From a virus, in IMG/VR virus record IMGVR_UViG_3300037493_003110, positions 1 through 33,541 of that record: a stretch of DNA of 33,541 nt. One strand, given 5' to 3'. The position numbers were made by a program, and so were the translations under genes. This document shows positions 6,224 to 12,475 of the stretch, one piece after another; position 1 is the first letter of the stretch; each line of letters opens with the position of its first letter. The notes beneath the pieces were generated by a model that was not told the DNA's origin, ran no database searches, and worked only from the letters and a program-made list of their open reading frames with translations.

Positions 6224-6828
6224 CGGACCTCCGAGAATAGGTGCAAATGAGTGCGGGCGCGATCGAGCTTCGGCAGGGTGACCGCGAACTTCGAAGCGCT
6301 GGTTCCATCGAAACTATCGACGTCCGCATCGTGGCACAGGCGAATCCGCCGGACGGTGTTCACGCGCCCGACATGACAGATCGCGCCGGCGTCATGGGCG
6401 ATCCGCGACCAGTGGCGCATCGTGGATTCTTTCCAGGCGGTCGAACCACCGACGAACAATCCCATAGCTGGGCCGAGAGCTGGCAGATCGTCGGCGCTCA
6501 TCCCATCCTGGACGGCGAACAGCAGCGGCAGGCCGGCGAGGCGGGGAAGCCACCTGCCGAGCGCCTCCAGTGTGCCCTCCCGATCGCCGACAACATCGGG
6601 GATGACCGTCCAGTCGGCACCGACGCCGAGGAGATCGACCGCCCGTAGGAATGCGTCCGAGTCAAAGGGTAACCCCTCCTGATGTGCCGTCCATGCGCCG
6701 TTATCCAAAGCATAGGCAAACCCCTCCGGCCGAAGCACCCCGCGAGCTGACACCAACAGCCGCCACCCAGCGCCGCGCAGAGCGTCGAGGTTGCGGCGCG
6801 TCCCGGTGCGCGATGCATAGGCGATCAC
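6220..6828 (-). CDS. dpdA: DpdA-like DNA deazaguanine transglycosylase
   Basis: A 202-residue protein resembling the short phage branch of tRNA-guanine-transglycosylase-like DpdA enzymes, which exchange guanine in DNA for a 7-deazaguanine base. Visible landmarks: ALDNGAW (residues 40-46), IPDVVGD (76-82), AVQDG (105-109, the place of the VQGG-type loop), FVGGSTAWK (125-133), HVGRVNTVRRI (152-162) and DSFDGTS (171-177). It is much shorter than TGT and apparently lacks a tRNA-recognition domain. The start is GTG at 6828 with AAGGAG eight bases upstream. Overlap with queC supports a joint role. A generic TIM-barrel enzyme is the main alternative. Confidence 0.8.
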   Translation of the reverse strand: MIAYASRTGTRRNLDALRGAGWRLLVSARGVLRPEGFAYALDNGAWTAHQEGLPFDSDAFLRAVDLLGVGADWTVIPDVVGDREGTLEALGRWLPRLAGLPLLFAVQDGMSADDLPALGPAMGLFVGGSTAWKESTMRHWSRIAHDAGAICHVGRVNTVRRIRLCHDADVDSFDGTSASKFAVTLPKLDRARTHLHLFSEVR

Positions 6829-6856
6829 TGCTCAATCTCCTTGAACGCCTGTACTG

Positions 6857-7099
6857 TCATGGCTGCTCTCCACACTCACGGATGAGATCCTCTGCGGCAT
6901 CCCGGAGCCGCTCGGCATCGCCCCAGCTCTCGGCGGCGTGTAGCTGCTGCACGAGCTGGAGCAGGTCGGGCGCGTGCGCGATGAGCGCCGCATTCCGGCG
7001 GTCGCCACTCAGGATCGCCACCTCTCGACCCGAGGCATCGACGACGATCGGCGAGACTGACCCGGTCACCCGCCATGGCCAGGGGGCATGACGGCTCAT
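6857..7099 (-). CDS. Small hypothetical protein
   Basis: An 80-residue protein starting HAPWPWRV, continuing with DASGREVAIL and then AALIAHAPDLLQLVQQL. From memory, short phage proteins of the pattern PWxV...NAxLIAxAPxLL are common and uncharacterised. The ATG at 7099 overlaps the repressor stop as ATGA. A 28-base gap follows before the DpdA-like gene. Confidence 0.7.
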   Translation of the reverse strand: MSRHAPWPWRVTGSVSPIVVDASGREVAILSGDRRNAALIAHAPDLLQLVQQLHAAESWGDAERLRDAAEDLIRECGEQP

Positions 7100-7344
7100 C
7101 GCTCGCTCACACGGCCAGCACTAGCCCGCGCTGCGTCATCCTGCCACGATACGGCCGCCGCCGATGCGCGCTCGATGCCCAGGACGTCTAGCAGCGCGAT
7201 GAGCGCCACGAGGCCAGGAGCGCGCGCCCCGGCCACCCACTCATAAACTGTGCGCCGACTGGCGACGCCCTCCATCCGGGCCGCGAGGTCCATCGGGCTC
7301 CAGCCCCTCTCTGTCATCGCCGCCCTGAGTCTGTCAGCGAACAT
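7096..7344 (-). CDS. XRE-family transcriptional regulator, probable repressor
   Basis: An 82-residue protein consisting mainly of a Cro/C1-type helix-turn-helix at about residues 3-57 (MFADRLRAAMTERGWSPMDL, then the recognition-helix region RRTVYEWVAGARAP), with a short polar tail. It lacks a self-cleaving C-terminal domain, so it is not a LexA-like repressor. GGAGGAACG precedes the ATG at 7344. It is the first gene of the left operon and faces a divergent promoter region with several matching palindromes, so it most likely binds there and controls itself and the rightward operon. Confidence 0.85.
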   Translation of the reverse strand: MFADRLRAAMTERGWSPMDLAARMEGVASRRTVYEWVAGARAPGLVALIALLDVLGIERASAAAVSWQDDAARASAGRVSER

Positions 7345-7362
7345 CGTTCCTCCGATGACACC

Positions 7363-7391
7363 ACCATACACTCATCGCGCGCCCCGTGCAA
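7363..7391 (-). promoter_or_regulatory. Leftward promoter of the early operon
   Basis: Read on the minus strand: -35 TTGCAC (7391-7386), a 17-base spacer, -10 TATGGT (7368-7363). This is a good sigma70-type match. The -35 hexamer is the half-site of operator 1 nearest the repressor gene, so repressor binding would block polymerase. The predicted transcript starts around 7356, leaving a leader of only about a dozen bases that includes the ribosome site. Confidence 0.75.
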
Positions 7392-7401
7392 GGTATTGCA
7401 C
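7386..7401. promoter_or_regulatory. Operator 1, GTGCAA-N4-TTGCAC
   Basis: Perfect six-base inverted repeat with a four-base centre (GGTA). Its repressor-proximal half is the -35 box of the leftward promoter. The same arms recur at 7461-7476. Confidence 0.75.
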
Positions 7402-7436
7402 GACGATTGACGATTGATCGGCATGCAAGCTGCGTT

Positions 7437-7476
7437 GTGCGACTATTCGCACGAATGTTCGTGCAAACACTTGCAC
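7437..7476. promoter_or_regulatory. Operators 2 and 3, tandem palindromes
   Basis: GTGCGA-N4-TCGCAC at 7437-7452 and GTGCAA-N4-TTGCAC at 7461-7476, centres 24 bases apart. Between and overlapping them is a further palindrome, GCACGAATGTTCGTGC, at 7449-7464 with seven-base arms. The distal half of operator 3 is the -35 box of the rightward promoter. The consensus GTGCRA-N4-TYGCAC is probably the binding site of the XRE regulator at 7096-7344. Confidence 0.75.
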
Positions 7477-7499
7477 GCCGTCCGAGGGGTGGGTATAGT
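7471..7499 (+). promoter_or_regulatory. Rightward promoter
   Basis: TTGCAC (7471-7476), a 17-base spacer and TATAGT (7494-7499) form a near-consensus sigma70 promoter. The -35 box lies inside operator 3. The transcript should start near 7506, about 38 bases before the first rightward gene. Confidence 0.8.
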
Positions 7500-7543
7500 G
7501 TGGTCACCGGGAGCGAGGAACCAGCGCCCCGCCGGAGTGACCC

Positions 7544-7876
7544 ATGACGACCACGACCTCCACGACGACCACGAAGAGCATCATTTGCGTCCGCCAGATC
7601 CCCTGCGGCTCTGGCAAGGGGTCCCCGCTCGCTCCGGCGCTCTACAGCCCGCACCAGACCCGGGCCGGTGTGTGGGTGTGGCGGTTGGCGCGGCGCAACC
7701 TGCTGGGCACCCTGCGCGGCGGCGACGGCTCGACCCGTGAGCGCGGCGTGTACAGCGAGACGAAGGCGTGGCGCCTCGCCGATGACATTGCCGCCTCCCT
7801 CGGTTGTGATGTCGGCTACGTCCGCCACAACAAGCCGATGACCGCCGCCCAGATCGCGGCCTTCGTGGTCGCCTGA
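7544..7876 (+). CDS. Hypothetical protein, first gene of the rightward operon
   Basis: A 110-residue protein with a Thr-rich start (MTTTTSTTTTKSIICVRQIP), a central basic segment and a C-terminal part with ETKAWRLADDIAASLGCDVGYVRHNKPMTAAQIAAFVV that looks helical. No family is recognised. GGAG lies upstream of the ATG at 7544, and it directly follows the repressed rightward promoter, the position of Cro-like or early regulators, though no clear DNA-binding fold is seen. Confidence 0.75.
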   Translation: MTTTTSTTTTKSIICVRQIPCGSGKGSPLAPALYSPHQTRAGVWVWRLARRNLLGTLRGGDGSTRERGVYSETKAWRLADDIAASLGCDVGYVRHNKPMTAAQIAAFVVA

Positions 7877-7905
7877 TTCTCACCTCACGATACCGGAGAG
7901 ACACC

Positions 7906-8082
7906 ATGACTGACGCCACCCCTGAGACCCTCGCCCGCTTCGCCATCGGCGACCGCGTGTATGTGCCGATGTACGATGAGCACGCCACGATCGTCGACAT
8001 CGAGACCGTCTGTCTGTGGCTCCGATTCGACGACCACGACACGGATTCCTGGCCCTTCGACGCCGTCATCCCTGTTCGCTGA
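7906..8082 (+). CDS. Small hypothetical protein, possible SH3-like fold
   Basis: A 58-residue acidic protein. GGAGAG at 7895-7900 precedes the ATG at 7906. The pattern IGDRVYVPMYDEHATIVDIE...LWLRFDD...WPFDAV resembles small beta-barrel (KOW/SH3-like) domains, where GDRVxV opens the first strand. The function is unknown; binding to nucleic acid or to another protein is possible. Confidence 0.65.
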   Translation: MTDATPETLARFAIGDRVYVPMYDEHATIVDIETVCLWLRFDDHDTDSWPFDAVIPVR

Positions 8083-8097
8083 CCCTCACCTTGACCG

Positions 8098-8133
8098 CGC
8101 CGCTCCCTCTCCTGGTATTCCGAGGGGGCGGCG
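8098..8133 (+). other. Long stem-loop between rightward genes
   Basis: Bases 8098-8109 can pair with 8122-8133 over 12 positions (one G-T pair), leaving a 12-base loop. It lies in the 97-base gap between the 58-residue and 211-residue genes. There is no T-tract after it, so it is more likely an attenuator, processing site or stability element than a full intrinsic terminator. Confidence 0.45.
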
Positions 8134-8179
8134 TCTCGGAAACACCCTCACCCCTGACCTCACGACACTGGAGATTGAC

Positions 8180-8815
8180 ATGGCACTTCTTTACACCGCC
8201 ACTACGGGTGGCCTGACGCCGGGACTTGGAATCATTGAAGGGAAACTTACACTTGGCGAGACGGGCCGGCAACGTCGCCGGATCGACATTCCGGCGACTA
8301 TCGATAGGTATGCCGACGTCGGCGCTGTTGTTCAAGCCGGGTTAAACTGGCGGATCGAACCGGGAAGCGCGACAAACAGCGCCGTGGTGCGCGTGCGTAC
8401 CGAGTGCATCTACACGCGGGGGGCGCCCGGCTCGATCGCCTTGGGGGGTCAGTGGGCGGAGCTGGCGCGAGGGGCACATGCCTGGGGAGACGCCGGGAAC
8501 CTTGGTTCCATGCCTGACGTTCTGATCGGAATCCGCGAGAGCGAAACTGGCGTGTGCAAGGTCACCTTCAGCGGTGGGCGATCGAAGGGATGCGGCGTCC
8601 GGTGGCTGTGTGCCACCGATCGCGGTGCCGATTGGCCGACGGTGGGAATGGTCGACTGTCACCCGTCGGCCCACCCCGCACTGCGGCCGGGGGCGGTGTT
8701 GCTCCCGGACGAGATCGACGAGGTTCGCGAGGCCATGCTCGCGCACCAGATGCCCGACGACGCCCGCGAGCACGTGCTTGCTGCGATGACCCCATCCACA
8801 GCACGGAGTTTCTGA
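8180..8815 (+). CDS. Hypothetical protein
   Basis: A 211-residue protein starting MALLYTATTGGLTPG, with GGAG a few bases upstream. The first half is probably beta-rich; a segment near residues 140-165 (VRWLCATDRGADWPTVGMVDC) follows, and the last 40 residues are acidic and helical. It lies upstream of the RecT gene in the same transcript, so a role in early DNA metabolism or host takeover is likely, but no family is recognised. The earlier in-frame ATG at 7961 lies inside the previous gene and was not used. Confidence 0.7.
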   Translation: MALLYTATTGGLTPGLGIIEGKLTLGETGRQRRRIDIPATIDRYADVGAVVQAGLNWRIEPGSATNSAVVRVRTECIYTRGAPGSIALGGQWAELARGAHAWGDAGNLGSMPDVLIGIRESETGVCKVTFSGGRSKGCGVRWLCATDRGADWPTVGMVDCHPSAHPALRPGAVLLPDEIDEVREAMLAHQMPDDAREHVLAAMTPSTARSF

Positions 8816-8907
8816 TGCGCGGCGACATCACCGGATTCATCCTGATCGCGGTCCCCTTCACTTTGTACGTTTGTCACGGATTCATCCTGCTCACTGGAGG
8901 CTACTAG
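8815..8907 (+). CDS. Tiny membrane protein
   Basis: A 30-residue frame, MRGDITGFILIAVPFTLYVC and on to HGFILLTGGY, almost entirely one hydrophobic helix. Its ATG overlaps the upstream TGA (TGATG) and its TAG overlaps the RecT GTG start. Chaining and hydrophobicity are the evidence. The function is unknown. Confidence 0.5.
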   Translation: MRGDITGFILIAVPFTLYVCHGFILLTGGY

Positions 8908-9728
8908 TGTCCGACCTCATCATCCATCCTCGGGATATGACCGAGCTTCGCGCGTTCGCGAAAGATGCCGCCGAGAGCGGTTTTTTCGGCGCGAAGAACC
9001 CGACCCAGGCCCTGATGATCGCGATGTCGGGTCGCGACCTCGGACTCAGCTACACTCAGTCCCTCCGGGCGTTTCACGTGGTGACCGGCCGGCCGACACT
9101 AAGTGCCGATGGGATGGTCGCGATCTGCGTCGGGCGCAAGGATGTCTGTGCTTACTTCACCACGATCGAGTCGACGCCCGCGAGCTGCACAGTCGAGACC
9201 CAGCGCATCGGCGCGCCGAATCCGTCGCGGCTGACCTACACGATTCAGGACGCGAAGAGCGCGAACCTCGTGAACAAAGACACGTGGCGGCAGCACCCGG
9301 CAGCGATGCTCCGGGCGCGGGCGAAGGCGGCCCTGGCTCGGGACGTGTACCCCGATCTCTTGATGGGTCTGTATGACCCTGACGAGATCTCGGAGAGCCC
9401 GGCCCCGAAGTCACGGGCGCGTGAGGCCGTCGAAGCGAAGGTCGCGGCCGTCGTTGCCGAGCCGGTCGTTGCCGAGGTCGTCACCGAGCCGAAGGCGCAT
9501 GATGAGAGCTGGGAGAGCGACCGCCCTGGGTTCTGCGCGCACTTGCGAGATCGCGGCCTCGAATACGAAGAAGTCGCGGCGTATCTCGCCCATCTAGGCA
9601 AGCCCCGCCCGTCGGGCATGAGTCGAGACCAGCGCGGCGCCCTGCTCGGCTGGCTGGCTCGCGGCGCGACACTCGATGCCTACTACGCCTGGCGATCGAC
9701 CCTCGCGGAGCCCGGTGCCAATGGCTGA
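8907..9728 (+). CDS. RecT-family single-strand annealing protein
   Basis: A 273-residue phage recombinase of the RecT type, which anneals complementary single strands during replication and repair. Diagnostic segments: NPTQALMIAMSGRDLGLSYT, SLRAFHVVTGRPTLSADGMV, YTIQDAKSANLV, and HPAAMLRARAKAALARDVYP followed by GLYDPDE. After about residue 170 comes an Ala/Glu/Val-rich linker and a distinct C-terminal helical segment (FCAHLRDRGLEYEEVAAYL and on). The start is GTG at 8907 with GGAGG six bases upstream, overlapping the TAG of the tiny membrane gene. It lies beside a 3'-5' exonuclease gene, a typical recombination pairing. Confidence 0.9.
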   Translation: MSDLIIHPRDMTELRAFAKDAAESGFFGAKNPTQALMIAMSGRDLGLSYTQSLRAFHVVTGRPTLSADGMVAICVGRKDVCAYFTTIESTPASCTVETQRIGAPNPSRLTYTIQDAKSANLVNKDTWRQHPAAMLRARAKAALARDVYPDLLMGLYDPDEISESPAPKSRAREAVEAKVAAVVAEPVVAEVVTEPKAHDESWESDRPGFCAHLRDRGLEYEEVAAYLAHLGKPRPSGMSRDQRGALLGWLARGATLDAYYAWRSTLAEPGANG

Positions 9729-9975
9729 ACACTATGCGCCGAAGTATCGGCGAGCGACCATCTGTCAGCTCTTGATGGAGCGCGGCGCGATGACTTGCGC
9801 CGAGATCGTGCGCGCGACTGGATGGTCGCGTGCGACCCTGGTTCATCACCTCGACATCCTCCAGGAGAGAAAGACGATCTATCGCTATCCGAAGCCCACA
9901 CAGGTCTATTCAATCACGCCGCCGCCGCCGCTGCGGTCCCTCGCCGAGATCTATGACTCCCTTTCGAGCCACTAA
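9721..9975 (+). CDS. Winged-helix DNA-binding protein
   Basis: An 84-residue protein with a clear helix-turn-helix of ArsR/MarR style (ICQLLMERGAMTCAEIVRAT, GWSRATLVHHLDILQERKTI) followed by a wing (YRYPKPTQVYSI). The start at 9721 overlaps the RecT stop by eight bases. It lies between recombination genes, so it may regulate the rightward operon or later expression. Confidence 0.8.
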   Translation: MAEHYAPKYRRATICQLLMERGAMTCAEIVRATGWSRATLVHHLDILQERKTIYRYPKPTQVYSITPPPPLRSLAEIYDSLSSH

Positions 9976-9987
9976 CCGGAGACACCC

Positions 9988-10665
9988 ATGCTTTACCTCG
10001 ACCTTGAAACCATCCCGCCGCCCCGAACCTCGCCCGGCCTTGACGCCGCGCTGACCCATCGCCGCGACAAGCGCCTGACCGACCCGGCGAAGGTGGCCGC
10101 CGACCGGGACGAAACCTACCGATCCCTGTCGCTCGTTCCGATTCATGGCCGGATCTTGTGCGCGGCTTGGTGCGTGGACGACGGCCCTATCATGAGCGAG
10201 GGCTGGACCGATCTCGATCTCGAGATGCGCGAGACCGATCCGACGGTCTATGATCGCGTCGAAAGTCGGATCCTAGAGGCGGTGTTCACGTCAATCCGTG
10301 AGGCTCGCGGCCATCAGTGTGCGAGCTATCGCCTCTTCGATCTACACTTTCTCCGCGCCGCCGCCTTCCGTCAGGGGTTCGCCTCGGAGCTCCGGTGGCG
10401 CCTCCCTGGCGGCCCGCTCGACAGGTATGCGCGTCATTGGCTTGATCTCTCGGTCGGATGGGGCGATAAGGCGCCGCCGCTTGCCGAGCTCGGGGCCTAT
10501 CTTGGCCTGGCGAAAGAAGGCGGTCTCACCGGCGCCGAGGTCTATCCGGCCTTTCTTCGCGGTGAGGTGGAACGCATCCGTGGCTACTGCGAGGGTGATG
10601 TGAGGCTCCTTCGCGAGGTCGGCGCTCGGATGGGGTATGACGCCGAGGTGGGCGATGAAGACTGA
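9988..10665 (+). CDS. DEDDy-type 3'-5' exonuclease
   Basis: A 225-residue protein of the PolB-exonuclease-like group. Motif I is YLDLETIP with Asp5 and Glu7, motif II is in ASYRLFDLHFLRAAAF with Asp118, and motif III is GYCEGDV with Tyr200 and Asp204. These four acidic residues and the Tyr define a DEDDy active site. It probably trims 3' ends in recombination or repair, working with the upstream RecT protein. CCGGAG lies before the ATG at 9988. Confidence 0.85.
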   Translation: MLYLDLETIPPPRTSPGLDAALTHRRDKRLTDPAKVAADRDETYRSLSLVPIHGRILCAAWCVDDGPIMSEGWTDLDLEMRETDPTVYDRVESRILEAVFTSIREARGHQCASYRLFDLHFLRAAAFRQGFASELRWRLPGGPLDRYARHWLDLSVGWGDKAPPLAELGAYLGLAKEGGLTGAEVYPAFLRGEVERIRGYCEGDVRLLREVGARMGYDAEVGDED

Positions 10666-10852
10666 CATCGGGTTCGAGATGGAGCTCGATCGCGTGCGCG
10701 ACGTGCTCCGTCATATGGACGGTGTGACGCCAGGAGTCATCGCAATGATCGCGCGCATGGGCCTCGTTCGGGTCTATGCCTGTCTCTCGGAGCTCGATCG
10801 GCGACAGTTGGCGTTTAGAGAACTGAATGTCGACAAATGGTGGACCACGTGA
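10655..10852 (+). CDS. Small hypothetical protein
   Basis: A 65-residue helical protein from MKTDIGFEMELDRVRDVLRH, rich in Arg, Leu and Met. The start overlaps the exonuclease stop by 11 bases with GAGGTGGGCG upstream. No family is recognised. Confidence 0.65.
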   Translation: MKTDIGFEMELDRVRDVLRHMDGVTPGVIAMIARMGLVRVYACLSELDRRQLAFRELNVDKWWTT

Positions 10853-11259
10853 AGTACGCCCTCTCCTGTGTCCGCCGCGTCGGGCTATCCCTGTGCGGCG
10901 CGTCCCCGGCGATGCCGACCCACGTGGAGGGCGTCGGTCGCCTCGATCTGTGCGCGCGGCATGCAGTCGAAGCGATGGGGATAACCTCGCCTCCACCGAA
11001 GGCACGACCGCCACAGGCCGCGCCGACGCCGCCTGGCGGCCCGACGCTCTCTCCGCTCGCACGCCAGATCATCGCCTATGTCGTTGCTTATCCGGGGACC
11101 GGTCAGTCTCAGATCACCGACGGCCTCTCGATCAACCGCGCCACCACGTCGGCATGGCTTCAGAAGCTGATCAAAGCCGGATATATCCGGGGCGAAGGGC
11201 GAAAGTCGTCGCCGATACCCTGGCGATACTACGTTATTGCCCGGCCGCCGGAGGACTAG
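10837..11259 (+). CDS. Zinc-knuckle plus winged-helix protein
   Basis: Up to 140 residues. The N-terminus has Cys and His in a spacing that could bind zinc (CVRRVGLSLCG and LDLCARHAV), then a Pro-rich linker (PPPKARPPQAAPTPPGG), then a winged helix (ARQIIAYVVAYPGTGQSQIT, NRATTSAWLQKLIKAGYIRG). A GTG at 10849 that overlaps the upstream stop as GTGA and has GGTGG ahead is an equally good start (136 residues). It is the last rightward gene and its end overlaps the convergent late gene by 26 bases. A transcription factor role, perhaps for late genes, is inferred. Confidence 0.78.
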   Translation: MVDHVKYALSCVRRVGLSLCGASPAMPTHVEGVGRLDLCARHAVEAMGITSPPPKARPPQAAPTPPGGPTLSPLARQIIAYVVAYPGTGQSQITDGLSINRATTSAWLQKLIKAGYIRGEGRKSSPIPWRYYVIARPPED

Positions 11260-11602
11260 CAGACGCGCGCGGCGGGTCGACATCTATCGGCGTCGATGCC
11301 CGGCTCGCTGCGAGCCCGCCCACACCTAGGAGGCTGGCGACGGTTGCGATCACGATCCCGACCCACTTCGCCGACGAGTAGTCGAGGCGGATTGACTCAC
11401 TTCGCATCGCCCGGATCTCGGAGAGCGCGTCAGAGTGTGCCTTGTTGCTCACTTGACGATGCTCATGCAGCTGAACCCGAAGGTCGCCGAGCTGCTGCGA
11501 GATCGCGGCGAGCTCGTGCTCGGCGACGGCGAGCCGGACCTGGATGCCACCCTGGCCGCCGATCGCATCCTGGATAGCCGAGAGCCGGTCGTCTGAGGTC
11601 AT
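11234..11602 (-). CDS. Holin-like membrane protein with coiled coil
   Basis: A 122-residue protein: a soluble helical N-terminus with likely coiled coil (VAEHELAAISQQLGDLRVQL), then a hydrophobic segment near residues 78-98 (WVGIVIATVASLLGVGGLAA) and a short Pro/Ala tail. It directly follows the endolysin gene, overlapping it by ATGA at 11599-11602, which is the place for a holin or spanin-like lysis protein. Only one membrane segment is seen, so holin is likely but not proven. It is the final late gene. Confidence 0.7.
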   Translation of the reverse strand: MTSDDRLSAIQDAIGGQGGIQVRLAVAEHELAAISQQLGDLRVQLHEHRQVSNKAHSDALSEIRAMRSESIRLDYSSAKWVGIVIATVASLLGVGGLAASRASTPIDVDPPRASASPPAAGQ

Positions 11603-12117
11603 CGCACCCTCCGATACCCATCGCCAGGAGTCCATGTCCAGCGTTCGCCGCATCGAGTTGCGGAACGGTATGGGGCGCCGAGGCTCACGTGTATCCATGC
11701 GCCGCCCTCGGATCCCGGCCTGCGATCCTCATAGATGACCTGGCCAAACGGGAACGCGCTCGACGTCCCGATCCAGGTCGCGAGCGCCGATAGCTCGGCA
11801 TCCGAGTAGCCGGGGACCGCGATGTCGGCGGCCTCTCCGTACATGTGCTGGCTGGTCGGTGAGGATCCTGGCGTTGCCGCGTTCTTTTCGCGCGATCGAA
11901 AGCCTGAGTTGATCCGAACCGGCCGCCCGACATGATCGCGGATCGGCTGGAGAATCGTGCGCGCCAGGACCGCCAGTCGATCGACGACGCGGTCTCGGGG
12001 ACCGTGCGACGGCATCTCGAGAAGGCCGGCGAGCTGGGCGTCGCGCCACTGGCCATCGGCGCCGGCGAGCTCGCGAAGGGCAAACGACGGCGAGAGCAGG
12101 CGGTTGAGGTCGACCAT
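11599..12117 (-). CDS. Endolysin, M15-family peptidase
   Basis: A 172-residue cell-wall peptidase. The M15 zinc-site pattern is present: SQHMYGEAAD with His91 and Asp98, plus a third ligand His143 in IHVSLG. RINSGFRSREKN near 68-79 is the usual preceding strand and Arg. Phage M15 enzymes cut peptidoglycan stem peptides to release virions. No signal peptide is seen, so a holin would be needed for access. The start at 12117 (MVDLNRLLSP) touches the upstream TAA by one base. Confidence 0.9.
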   Translation of the reverse strand: MVDLNRLLSPSFALRELAGADGQWRDAQLAGLLEMPSHGPRDRVVDRLAVLARTILQPIRDHVGRPVRINSGFRSREKNAATPGSSPTSQHMYGEAADIAVPGYSDAELSALATWIGTSSAFPFGQVIYEDRRPGSEGGAWIHVSLGAPYRSATRCGERWTWTPGDGYRRVR

Positions 12118-12296
12118 TAGTCGATCGCGTCGCGCACGAGGTGGAGCGCCCACTGTGTGACCTCGCGATAGATCGCCTTTCTCTCGGCCTTTGTGAGCTT
12201 TCCGGCCTTGCCGTCGGTGAATCGCTCGATAAGCATTCCGCCGATCTTGACGGCTTCGACCGAGAGCTCTCGGATCTCATCGGAGGTCAGCGCCAT
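12117..12296 (-). CDS. Small hypothetical protein
   Basis: A 59-residue helical protein, MALTSDEIRELSVEAVKIGG and on, with a Lys-rich middle. It starts at ATG 12296 in a TGATG overlap with the gene upstream. The function is unknown; the place suggests a late, perhaps lysis-module, role. Confidence 0.65.
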   Translation of the reverse strand: MALTSDEIRELSVEAVKIGGMLIERFTDGKAGKLTKAERKAIYREVTQWALHLVRDAID

Positions 12297-12475
12297 CACA
12301 CCACCTCGTCAGGGTCGACATAGGCCGGGGCGTCCAAGTACGCCAGCACGATCGCCGCCGCCTCGGATCGCGCCGGTTCATCCCAGGGCTGTGCCTCGTA
12401 GCCAAGGTCCGCGAGAGCGAGCGAAACCGCGACCGCCCCGAAGCGGTCATACAGCGGCACGAAGGGGTCGTTCAC
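12296..12475 (-). CDS. Small acidic hypothetical protein
   Basis: A 59-residue frame from GTG 12475 (VNDPFVPLYDRFGAVAVSLA, then LADLGYEAQPWDEPARSEAA) ending DPDEVV. The start overlaps the upstream TGA as GTGA and the stop overlaps the next ATG. Without it there would be an unexplained gap in a tightly packed operon. No function is recognised. Confidence 0.65.
   Translation of the reverse strand: MNDPFVPLYDRFGAVAVSLALADLGYEAQPWDEPARSEAAAIVLAYLDAPAYVDPDEVV

Noticed and set aside
8098-8133. Stem-loop considered as an intrinsic terminator of the first rightward genes
   Set aside because: No T-run follows and the RecT operon lies directly downstream with no visible new promoter, so full termination would be self-defeating.
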